Source of the DNA: Desulfobacterales bacterium
GTDB lineage: Bacteria > Desulfobacterota > Desulfobacteria > Desulfobacterales > UBA5852
Length of the DNA stretch: 19,081 bases
NCBI GenBank assembly: GCA_030066455.1
Contig: JASJBQ010000040.1
Location: 1-19,081 of the forward strand
Direction: 5' to 3'
Under the pieces are notes generated by a model. That model searched no databases and was not told the origin of the DNA. It saw only the letters and a program-made list of their open reading frames with translations. Positions 1-6,787 of the stretch are shown in pieces. How positions within the stretch are numbered: position 1 is the first letter of the stretch; each line of letters begins with the position of its first letter. Made by a program: the position numbers and the translations under genes.

Positions 1-134
1 TTCAGGCCCGGCCGCCACTGGGGATGGGCGACGATGGCGTCCAGAAAGGCGATGATGCCTTCAACATTGCCCTGACCGGCGGTGGTGATGGTAAACGTCG
101 TTCCCCTGGAATCGATTTCGATGTGGTGCATCAT
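1..134 (-). CDS. Small STAS-like or hypothetical protein, C-terminus cut off by the window edge
   Basis: An open frame starts at the ATG ending at 134 (tandem ATG ATG) and runs off the left edge with 44 readable codons. The start reads MMHHIEID, and residues around 25-43 read GIIAFLDAIVAHPQWRPG. The short beta-strand start followed by a helix and a 'HPxWRPG' turn resembles small SpoIIAA/STAS-like proteins that begin this way, but this is a resemblance only. It lies 25 bp downstream of the transporter stop on the same strand, so the two are probably co-transcribed. The ribosome site is weak. Function is not assigned. Confidence 0.55.
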   Translation of the reverse strand, partial: MMHHIEIDSRGTTFTITTAGQGNVEGIIAFLDAIVAHPQWRPGL

Positions 135-159
135 TTTTTTCGGTCCCGAAAATTGGCCT

Positions 160-1371
160 TTAGATGGTCATGCGTTCCGATTTAAGGGCATAGGCCACGG
201 CGATCCCCACCAGGAAACCGGCCGCCAGGTTGATGGCCAGGGTGATGCCCAGGATCAGCAGGCAGATGAAGAATTCCTTGCGGGTCTGGAGATCCATCAC
301 GGTCAGGCCCAGTTGCGCGCCGGCGAATACCAGCAGCACACCCAGCACGGCCAGGGGCAGCAGATGAAGAACGGCCAGGGCCTCGCGGCCCAAAAAGATG
401 CCCAGAGCGATGAACAGGGTGCCGATCATCAGGTTGGAGCCGGCCGTACGCGCGCCGAAGCGATAGTGGGCGGCCAGTCCGCCGGCCCCGTGGCACAGCG
501 GCATGCCGCCAATGGCGCTGCTGGCCAGATTGGCCAACCCCATGCTGATGGTCAGTCCCCGGTAGGTCACCCGGTGCGACCGGTCCCCGAAATATTCGCG
601 TGAAAGATCGGCGTTGGCCACCACGGCATTGCCCACCGTCATCGGCAACTGCGGCATCACCAGGACCAGAAGGGCAAAACTGAAATCGGCGCTGTTCGGC
701 CAGCCGAAGGGCAGCAGATCTGGCATGTGCCAGCCGGGCCGCACCATGTCCAGCCCTTCATGGGTGCCCAGCAGGGTGCCTACGGCCATGCCCCCCAGCA
801 CGACGGCCAGCCCGGCCGGCAGGGTGCGGTTTTCAAGCAGCAAGAGGGTTGCGCCGCCGCCGGCCAGTCCCAGAGCGATACCGATGGGCAGCGGTCCGAT
901 GTGCTGCAGCCGCAGGAAGGGCTCGGCCGCCTGCTGGATGATCTGGAACTGGGCCGTGCCCAGCATGAGCTTGACGCCCTGGGCCATCAGGAGCGCGCCC
1001 GTGGACAGCTGGATCCCGCGGATGACGGGTTTGGGGATCAACCGGCCGATGAGCGTGATGAGGTTGGTGGCCCCGACGACCAGCAAACCGGCCCCCACGA
1101 TCAGGCCGGCAGCGGAAATCTGGTCCGGCGTCAGCGCTGTAGCCAGGGCGTAGGCGCCGATCACCTTCATGGGCTGGACGGGCACGGTCAGCCTGAAATA
1201 AAGGCCCGAGAGGATATAGTAGATGCCGATGGCCACGAGTACACCGGTGGGGTCCAGGCCGTTGATCAGGATCATGCCGATGGCAATCGGCAGCAACGTG
1301 CCCAGATCTCCCAGCGATCCGGCCAGTTCCATGCGGTTGAAACGCAGGCGTGTCTTGCGATCGGGCGGCAT
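160..1371 (-). CDS. MOT1-family putative molybdate/sulfate transporter
   Basis: This is a 403-residue polytopic inner-membrane protein with about ten or more hydrophobic segments. Near the N-terminus it has the motif FNRMELAGSLGDLGTLLPI (residues 11-29). That motif, and the PVQPMKVIGAYA segment (about 65-76), are typical of the MOT1 / putative sulfate-molybdate transporter family, which is related to SulP but lacks the fused cytoplasmic STAS domain. A second internal repeat carries VMPQLPMTVGNAVVA and a later GGMPLCHGAGGLAAHYRFGART, which match the second half of the family. It probably imports molybdate or sulfate by secondary transport; the substrate cannot be decided from sequence. The start ATG follows AAGGTAGACG, an acceptable ribosome site. 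The small clipped gene follows 25 bp downstream. The 279-bp gap to the rhodanese gene upstream argues for a separate transcript. Confidence 0.85.
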   Translation of the reverse strand: MPPDRKTRLRFNRMELAGSLGDLGTLLPIAIGMILINGLDPTGVLVAIGIYYILSGLYFRLTVPVQPMKVIGAYALATALTPDQISAAGLIVGAGLLVVGATNLITLIGRLIPKPVIRGIQLSTGALLMAQGVKLMLGTAQFQIIQQAAEPFLRLQHIGPLPIGIALGLAGGGATLLLLENRTLPAGLAVVLGGMAVGTLLGTHEGLDMVRPGWHMPDLLPFGWPNSADFSFALLVLVMPQLPMTVGNAVVANADLSREYFGDRSHRVTYRGLTISMGLANLASSAIGGMPLCHGAGGLAAHYRFGARTAGSNLMIGTLFIALGIFLGREALAVLHLLPLAVLGVLLVFAGAQLGLTVMDLQTRKEFFICLLILGITLAINLAAGFLVGIAVAYALKSERMTI

Positions 1372-1600
1372 CGTCTACCTTGTGGCGGCAGTCCGGCACT
1401 GTCGGCCTGAAGCGTGTATTCGGTCAGCGCGTTGGGCGCGCGAGCCCATCAAACGGATTCGATGGCCTGAGCAATCTAATCGAAGATCAATGGGTTGTCA
1501 AAAATGATCGCTGAATCGTCCTGGCCGGCAAAGCCGTCGCCCGGGTCCACATGCGGCGGGCTGAATCCCGGGCCTCGCCCGCCCAGGGATGGGAAAGGTC

Positions 1601-1631
1601 GGCAGGCCAGTCGTTGTCCGGCCGGCCTGCC
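1601..1631 (-). terminator. Terminator-like hairpin after the rhodanese gene
   Basis: GGCAGGCC (1601-1608) and GGCCTGCC (1624-1631) form an 8-bp GC-rich stem with a 15-nt loop. It begins about 20 bp past the rhodanese stop on the minus strand and is followed there by CCTTTCCC rather than a clean T-run. This suggests an imperfect intrinsic terminator separating this gene from the transporter. No other gene was seen in 1372-1650. Confidence 0.4.
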
Positions 1632-1650
1632 ACCGGCGGTTGTACCGATC

Positions 1651-2418
1651 TCAGGGTGAGGCCATGGGCAGACCCTGTTCTTTCCAGGTCGAGATCCCCC
1701 CCTCGAGATAGGTCAGGTTGATGAAGTAGAAGCGCTTTTTGAGCAGATAGCGGATGGCGGCGGGCGCCTGTTTGGCCCGGATGTCGTAGAGCACCAGGAT
1801 CTTGTCTTCGGGCAGGCCGTTGTAATCCATATGCAGGCGGTAGACCGGAAACCGCAGGGTGGGGCCTTCGATCGAACCCAGTTTTCCCCTGGACGTCTCA
1901 TCGCGAATGTCCACCAGGATGTAGCGCTGGTCGGATTTGAGCTTCCGGCGCAGTGCAGCGGCCGTGAGCGGTGCGGGGATTTTACGCGTCGCGTAGGAAT
2001 AGTCCGAGGATTCAACGAAATTGTGGGTTTTCTTCCATCCGGCGATGCCGTTTTTGTACCAGTAAACATCGCGGTATCCCATGGCGGCCGCCTGACCGGC
2101 GGCCATTTTGGATTTCACTCACCCGGGTCCCTTGCAATAGAAGACCAGGGGCTGGTCCTTGCTTCGGGGCAGGTCCGTGCTCTCGGCCATGAGTTCCATG
2201 GGAATACAGATCGAGCCGGGGATGCGCTGCTCTTCGAATTCCACGAAGCTCAGGCTGTAGATCAGCGTCGGGGGGGCGGAGGATTTCATCCAGGTCTTGA
2301 GTTCTTCGGTGCCGATGAGCTTGTAGCCGTCCGCGGCCTGCACCGGGCGGCCGGTGGTGCCGCTGAGCAGCAGAACCAGGGCGGCGGCAACAAGACTTTT
2401 GGTCAATCGTGATTGCAT
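1651..2418 (-). CDS. Exported tandem-rhodanese protein, probable selenoprotein (UGA at codon 100 read as Sec)
   Basis: Two same-frame ORFs are separated only by TGA at 2119-2121, and together they make one 255-residue protein. The start is the ATG at 2418, preceded by AGGAG about 8 nt away. Residues 1-28 are a Sec signal peptide (hydrophobic VAAALVLLLSG, VQA cleavage site), so the mature protein is periplasmic. Rhodanese domain 1 spans about 30-130. Its active-site loop reads FYCKGPG-U-VKS, with Cys95 in the catalytic position, UGA at 100 and Ser103. Many periplasmic rhodaneses have C-x-G-P-x-C-x-x-S here, so UGA replaces a recurrent Cys. Domain 2 (about 144-252) is rhodanese-like, but its loop reads LYDIRAKQAP with Asp212 where Cys is expected, so it is probably catalytically silent. 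Homology on both sides of the UGA is continuous, which argues against decay. A SECIS-like hairpin lies just downstream. The likely role is periplasmic sulfur or selenium transfer or thiol redox; the substrate is unknown. The alternative is a nonsense mutation. Confidence 0.8.
2086..2121 (-). promoter_or_regulatory. Candidate bacterial SECIS element directly downstream of the in-frame UGA
   Basis: Read on the minus strand, the UGA (2121-2119) is followed by 14 nt and then a perfect 7-bp stem, GGCCGCC/GGCGGCC (2104-2098 and 2092-2086). The stem closes a 5-nt loop, GGUCA. SelB recognises an apical GGUC-type loop in the E. coli fdhF SECIS, where the loop starts 18 nt after UGA; here it starts 21 nt after. 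A lower AUCC/GGAU stem can add pairs across an internal loop. The element lies inside the coding sequence, as in bacterial selenoprotein genes. Folding was done by eye. Confidence 0.7.
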
Positions 2419-2627
2419 GTCCTTCTCCTCGTTTTGCTTTTTCATCCTTGGGCCGGATGGGGCGCACGCCATCGCAGCAGGAAAAAACTTGCGGATGAAT
2501 GCTGCGCCGGTGATAATAGTCCCGCTATGTTTATCGGATGCTACCATGAAAACACTAGACTCTAAAGCCTTGATAAAATTATGGATCAAACCAAAAGCAC
2601 CGATCTTCGCGTCTATCGGAAATGATT
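2419..2627. promoter_or_regulatory. Divergent intergenic region between rhodanese and methyltransferase genes
   Basis: About 200 bp, clearly more AT-rich than the flanking genes, separate two divergent genes and must hold both promoters. A weak sigma-70-like pair for the rhodanese gene reads TTGATC (minus strand, 2589-2584), 17 nt spacer, TTTAGA (2566-2561). No convincing pair was seen for the plus strand. No operator palindrome was identified. Confidence 0.3.
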
Positions 2628-3737
2628 ATGAAAAAGGCACAAATACCAAGGGACGATGAGAAAGCGCGCCGCTTTGCCGCCCAAATGACGGACGTGCTCA
2701 ATCACGGCGCACTCAATCTGGCCATGGGCATCGGCTATCGATTGGGGCTGTTCGACTGTCTGGACGAGATGGACCGTCCGGCCGCGGCGGAGGCCATCGC
2801 CGCCCGGGCGGGCCTGGCGGGCCGCTATGTAGAGGAATGGCTCGGAGTGATGGTTTCCGCCGGTGTGGTGGAGACCTCCCGCGGCACCAACGGGGAGGTG
2901 CTGTTTGCACTTCCGCCCGAGCATGGCGATCTCCTCGCGAGGCGGGCCGGCAGCGATAACCTGGGGGTCTATACCCAGGAGATTCCCCTCCTGATCCAGT
3001 GCGCTCTGGAAGACGTCGTCCAGGGTTTCCGGACCGGAGAGGGGGTGCCCTACGCGAACTATCCCCGTTTCCAGGCGTTCATGGGGGAACTGGCAGACGC
3101 CAAGCATCGAAAGGTGCTGGTGGATGTTTTTCTGCCCTCCGTGGAGCGGGGGGACATCGTCCGGCGTATGGCTTCCGGCATACGGGTTTGCGATCTGGGC
3201 TGCGCCGAGGGGTTGGCCCTGATCCTGATGGCCGAAGCCTTTCCCCGCAGCGACTTTGTGGGGATCGACATTTCCGTCGAAGCCCTGGATAAGGCGCGTG
3301 CGGAAGCGGCCCGGCGCGGCCTGGCCAACATACGATTTCTGCGCCGGGATGCCGCCGATCTGGTCGATGCGGCGGATCTGGCCGCGTCATTCGATTACGT
3401 AACGGCCTTCGACGCCATCCACGACCAGACCCGCCCCCTCGCTGCGCTGCGGGGGATTTACGCCCTGCTCAAACCCGGGGGTGTCTTTTCCATGGTGGAC
3501 ATCGCCGCCGGCAGCGGGATCGAAGCCAATCGCGATCACCCCATGGGCCCCTTCCTCTACACCGTGAGCCTGATGCACTGCCTGCCCGTGGGACTGGTAA
3601 ACGACGGTACGGGGCTGGGCATGATGTGGGGGCGCGAGAAAGCACTGGCCCTGCTGGCGGAGGCCGGGTTTGTCGATGTCGAGGTGGCGGCGATTCCGGA
3701 GGATGACTTCAACCTGCATTACTTCTGCCGCAAATAA
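2628..3737 (+). CDS. Class I SAM-dependent methyltransferase with N-terminal winged-helix domain (Rv2258c-like)
   Basis: About 369 residues. The N-terminal ~100 residues form a winged-helix-like dimerisation domain of the type found in Rv2258c-like and O-methyltransferase proteins (LAMGIGYRLGLFDCLDEM, then ARAGLAGRYVEEWLGVMVSAGVV). The catalytic Rossmann domain follows, with SAM motif I VCDLGCAEG at about 187-195, acidic motif II FVGIDIS (Asp about 214), and YVTAFDAIHD and LLKPGGVFSMVDI as later motifs. The ATG at 2628 is preferred because GGAAA lies 5-6 nt before it. An ATG two codons earlier (2622) is possible but sits only 1-2 nt after that site. The substrate is unknown. It is a single-gene unit divergent from the rhodanese gene. 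Confidence 0.85.
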   Translation: MKKAQIPRDDEKARRFAAQMTDVLNHGALNLAMGIGYRLGLFDCLDEMDRPAAAEAIAARAGLAGRYVEEWLGVMVSAGVVETSRGTNGEVLFALPPEHGDLLARRAGSDNLGVYTQEIPLLIQCALEDVVQGFRTGEGVPYANYPRFQAFMGELADAKHRKVLVDVFLPSVERGDIVRRMASGIRVCDLGCAEGLALILMAEAFPRSDFVGIDISVEALDKARAEAARRGLANIRFLRRDAADLVDAADLAASFDYVTAFDAIHDQTRPLAALRGIYALLKPGGVFSMVDIAAGSGIEANRDHPMGPFLYTVSLMHCLPVGLVNDGTGLGMMWGREKALALLAEAGFVDVEVAAIPEDDFNLHYFCRK

Positions 3738-3739
3738 GG

Positions 3740-3902
3740 GACGCATCCGTCTTGCGCAGGTTATTGTGGTGTTGCCACTAGTCCGGCAGGGACCGACAGC
3801 GGCGTTACGCTTCGGGCCTCGTCACTTCGGTGTACCGATGTACGCCTCGTTCCTCGGCCCTCGCAAGCCTTGCTCTCGGGCTTCTGACGCATCCGTCTCG
3901 CG
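3740..3902. repeat. Intergenic element bounded by imperfect 17-bp direct repeats
   Basis: GACGCATCCGTCTTGCG (3740-3756) recurs as GACGCATCCGTCTCGCG (3886-3902), 16 of 17 identical, with 146 bp between repeat starts. The intervening DNA has repeated CTCG words and the symmetric phrase GGTGTACCGATGTACGCC. It starts 3 bp after the methyltransferase stop and has no plausible gene. The composition resembles dispersed intergenic repeats (REP/MITE-like), but copy number cannot be judged from one window. Confidence 0.5.
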
Positions 3903-3984
3903 TCTCGTTTATCGATTCATGCCAATCGACTGGAGAACGTCGCGCCCAATCGTTTGGCGCCATATTACCAATGGACGGCTGTAA

Positions 3985-4965
3985 TCAAGGCTGGATGTGA
4001 ACTTCCGATTTCGGCAGGGCTTGGATTTCCTCGAGGGTTTGTTGGTAAATGGCCCGATTGCCACCCCCGATGGCAACCGCCCGCCGGGCCCAGACGAGGG
4101 CTTCCGCCCTCTGGCCAAGCTGAGCGAGGACGTGGGCCAGATTGTTGGCCGCGTCCCCGCTCGTGGGGTTTACCGCCACGGCGCGCCTGAACGTCGACTC
4201 GGCCTGTTTCCAATCGCCCCGCATGACATGGGCATTGCCCAGTCCGATCAGGGCGCCCAAGCTATCCGGCCAGCGCTCCAGAGCGGCCGTGTAGGCCCGG
4301 ACGGCCGCCGTCCATTGCTGTGCCTGTTCGAGACCCAGCACGGCCCGCAGGTAGGCTTCCTCGTCGTCGTCCGCCGGGAGTCTGCCCGGCGGCAGCACCA
4401 CGAGTCCCCAGTAGCTTCCGCGCTCCCAGGTGAACAGAAACCGTGACCAGGCCACCTGTCGGGCTTTGCGGGTGCCGGTATGGAGGACAATGCCCTCGGC
4501 CGCACGGTCGAAACCCACGGCCACCGCATAATGCCAGGCCGGGAGCCAGTCCGTGCCCAGGTTCTGCAGCACGATGACCGGGTGACCCGCAGCCATTTCG
4601 TCCAGCAGTTCACCCGGCCCTTCGATGACGTAGGCCAGACGGGCATGGCGGCGGGCGGCGGTGATCAGTCCGATTTGCAGGCTGCCCCGGCGGTGCGGGA
4701 GGTAGACTTGGCGGACAAGGTCTTCCAGCGCCACGGCGGGACCGGACCAGGCCAGCACCATGGCCATGGCCGCCGGTCCGCATTGATAGCGTTCCTGGGG
4801 AACGAAGGGAACGTCGTCAATGACCACCCGGTCGGGAAGCCGGTCGGCTTCACGCAGAAGCCGGCCGTGGCCGCGGTGGGTGCAGCCGCCGGCCGCCAGT
4901 GCGGCCACGAGCAGCATCAGGGCCAGTCTCAGGCCGTGTCGCGAAGCGGTCAAGTTCAGGCGCAC
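3985..4965 (-). CDS. PA2778-family lipoprotein: C39-like cysteine peptidase domain plus TPR repeats
   Basis: 326 residues from a GTG start. The N-terminal hydrophobic stretch ends in a lipobox-like AAGGC (Cys28), which predicts a lipidated envelope protein. A papain-fold C39-like domain follows: Gln57 and Cys62 lie in VPQERYQCGPAAMAMVL, and His145 in LPAWHYAVAVGFD, with Asp153 as the possible third residue. Residues about 205-320 form tetratricopeptide repeats (for example ALGALIGLGNAHVMRGDWKQAESTFRRAVAVNP). This architecture is that of the PA2778 family, which normally sits beside PA2779, as here. The PA2779 stop and this GTG are 1 nt apart, so translational coupling is likely. The GTG start is chosen because later starts would destroy the signal peptide. 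The natural substrate is not established. Confidence 0.87.
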   Translation of the reverse strand: MRLNLTASRHGLRLALMLLVAALAAGGCTHRGHGRLLREADRLPDRVVIDDVPFVPQERYQCGPAAMAMVLAWSGPAVALEDLVRQVYLPHRRGSLQIGLITAARRHARLAYVIEGPGELLDEMAAGHPVIVLQNLGTDWLPAWHYAVAVGFDRAAEGIVLHTGTRKARQVAWSRFLFTWERGSYWGLVVLPPGRLPADDDEEAYLRAVLGLEQAQQWTAAVRAYTAALERWPDSLGALIGLGNAHVMRGDWKQAESTFRRAVAVNPTSGDAANNLAHVLAQLGQRAEALVWARRAVAIGGGNRAIYQQTLEEIQALPKSEVHIQP

Positions 4966-4966
4966 C

Positions 4967-5371
4967 TCAGCGGGTGAACGTAAAAATATTCGTATACCCC
5001 ATGATGTCCGTGAGCAGAATCACCAGAAAGGCGATCAGGAGCACCACGGCCACGACCGCCAGAGTCCCGCCCCCGGCCGGCAGCTGTTCCATTTGGGCGG
5101 CGAGTTCCTTGAGTTCTTCCGCGGTCAGCGCGTCGACCCGCGCCTGGGCCTCGGCGGGATCGACCCCCCAGGCTTCCAGCTGGTCCCTGACATCCGCCCG
5201 GTTCAGAAGGACGTGCAGCCGTGCCCGTATGCGTTCGTTTTCACGCGTCTCCACGGTCTGGGCCGTCGTGACCAGGGCGGCCTGGGCCGGCGCCCACAGG
5301 AGGTTGAAATAGCAGAAGACGAACGTGAGCAAACAGGCGACCGGTTTCATCACGACGTGACGATTTCGCAT
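4967..5371 (-). CDS. PA2779-family small membrane protein
   Basis: 134 residues. A signal peptide-like N-terminus (VACLLTFVFCYFNLLWAPAQA) has an AQA cleavage site near residue 31. A charged helical middle follows (about 40-95: ETRENERIRARLHVLL, DPAEAQARVDALTAEELKEL). Then come LPAGGG (98-102) and a single C-terminal transmembrane helix (about 103-121) with a short tail, TDIMGYTNIFTFTR. The order signal peptide, helical region, Gly-rich turn, TM fits the PA2779 family. The ATG at 5371 has GGAG 8 nt upstream. It is the first gene of a two-gene unit with the PA2778-type peptidase. Molecular function is unknown. The upstream gap (5372-5635) holds only a 5-bp CCCGT/ACGGG hairpin near 5460. Confidence 0.85.
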   Translation of the reverse strand: MRNRHVVMKPVACLLTFVFCYFNLLWAPAQAALVTTAQTVETRENERIRARLHVLLNRADVRDQLEAWGVDPAEAQARVDALTAEELKELAAQMEQLPAGGGTLAVVAVVLLIAFLVILLTDIMGYTNIFTFTR

Positions 5372-5635
5372 GCGTATTTCTCCATCGGATTGAATTGAGC
5401 GGCAGCATCGGGGGAATGGGTCAAGGCCGCGTCGGACCTCAGGGCGTTTTATAGATCATCCCGTTTTGACGGGTCAAGCCCTGGATGGATCTGCCGGGAT
5501 GCGACCGGAGAAGGGCCGAGGGGTCATCAACCGTCCGGGAGCAGGGATAGAAGTCCGGTCGCCGCCGGGATTTGACGGCGTTTGTTCTTGCTGGGGGGCG
5601 TGAGCGAATAAATCACGGCGAGGGCCGGGCCCGGA

Positions 5636-6502
5636 TCACTCGAACATTTCCGGATTCATTTCGACAATCCGTGCGGCTTCTTCGATCCCGTGGGCCTTGG
5701 CTTCCTGCAACAGCCCGAGGGCCATGCTGAAGCGTGAATGACCATCGGCCAGCGGGTTTTTTTCATAGTCGAATTTGTAGATGCGCAGCCCCTCGGGGTT
5801 GGTATCGATGGCTCGGAGCGGCCCCGCGATTTGATCCAGAATTTCTTCGAGACTGTACACCTCCCGGTCCTCGGGCAAGCGATGGTGTTTTTTTCCTATT
5901 GTCAATTTGTAAGTGGGGTTGATGACATAGGCGCGGATATCGTCATCGAGGTAGGTATAGACGACCTCCAGCGCCAGGGCGCCGCCCAGGGAATGGCCCG
6001 TCAGGCTGATGCTTGCAGGGGTATCTTGGTATTTCTGTTTGATTTCATCATAGAGATCAACCGCTTTGATGCGGTGGTTGTGGGTCAGCCCCCCATCCAC
6101 CACGTCGGCGATCGGAAATTTTTCGGTCCCGCGATAGGCAATGACGACCTCCAGAGGGGGGGTGGCATCGTCGACTTGGCCGGCCGCTCGGATTTCGAAT
6201 ACCTTGGCCTGAAAGGACCCATTGCTATAGACGTTGCTGTCGGCATATCGGGAACCGGGCTGGGAGACCTGGCTGTCAGCATGCCTGACTTCCCTGATGC
6301 GCTCCGGCAGAATGAAGGGCGTGTTTTCTTCCTTCTCGTAGGCGTTGACGGATAGCAGCGCGTAGAGATAGGCGTCATCGACGATTTGCTCGCAAGGGCC
6401 GATGTGCCTGCCGTTTTCGATCTCGCAGACGTGCACAGACTTCAAACCGCAACCGGATAGGATCAGCAGAATGGCTAAACTCAAGCCCAGTCGAAATTTC
6501 AC
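5636..6502 (-). CDS. Class 3 lipase-like lipoprotein
   Basis: 288 residues from the GTG at 6502, preceded by GGGAGG 5 nt away. An ATG at 6523 would add seven residues but has no ribosome site. From the GTG, the N-terminus is a textbook lipoprotein signal: KF, then R, hydrophobic LSLAILLI, lipobox LSGC (Cys18). The body is an alpha/beta-hydrolase of the Lipase_3 type. It has VIAYRGTE as the oxyanion-side strand, the nucleophile elbow TGHSLGGALALE with Ser171, and a late His255 in GHSRFSMA that completes the probable triad. It probably hydrolyses acyl esters at the envelope. It is transcribed alone and the substrate is unknown. Confidence 0.85.
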   Translation of the reverse strand: MKFRLGLSLAILLILSGCGLKSVHVCEIENGRHIGPCEQIVDDAYLYALLSVNAYEKEENTPFILPERIREVRHADSQVSQPGSRYADSNVYSNGSFQAKVFEIRAAGQVDDATPPLEVVIAYRGTEKFPIADVVDGGLTHNHRIKAVDLYDEIKQKYQDTPASISLTGHSLGGALALEVVYTYLDDDIRAYVINPTYKLTIGKKHHRLPEDREVYSLEEILDQIAGPLRAIDTNPEGLRIYKFDYEKNPLADGHSRFSMALGLLQEAKAHGIEEAARIVEMNPEMFE

Positions 6503-6616
6503 CACAGCCTCCCAGAGGATCATCTTTTACGTCGGCAGCAGCACAGCTTGCCGAAGCTTGGCCGTCGCCATCATGGCCGCAGGACGGTACCGCCCCGTCA
6601 CACAGCAGCATGATTC

Positions 6617-6647
6617 ATTATATGGCTGAAATGTTCATTGTCTGCAA
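6617..6647 (-). promoter_or_regulatory. Candidate sigma-70 promoter for the lipase gene
   Basis: On the minus strand a perfect TATAAT (6622-6617) lies 19 nt after TTGCAG (6647-6642). The -10 match is exact but the spacer is longer than the usual 17. The start site would be about 110 nt upstream of the lipase GTG. Nothing else recognisable was seen in the 6503-6787 gap. Confidence 0.35.
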
Positions 6648-6787
6648 TTCTAAAGGGACTCGGGATCGTTTTTCAAGGCCCCAAAGATACCGAAGCCTGC
6701 GCAGCCATCGCCGCCTGCAGGCGAATGTTGGGCCCAATCGTTAGAAACCAAGGGCCGAAGGCCATTACCGTCCGAGACGCGTGCTTC

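Noticed and set aside
2119..2121. TGA in the rhodanese gene as a pseudogene mutation or boundary between two genes
   Set aside because: The frame and domain continue across it, it sits at a recurrent Cys position, the downstream part has no ribosome site of its own, and a SECIS-like hairpin follows.
2581..2625. 14-codon leader peptide ahead of the methyltransferase
   Set aside because: It has an ATG and overlaps the next start, but there is no ribosome site, codon run or attenuator structure to support it.
5460..5473. CCCGT/ACGGG hairpin as a terminator between the lipase and PA2779 genes
   Set aside because: Only 5 bp, no T-run on either strand, and too common by chance at this GC content.
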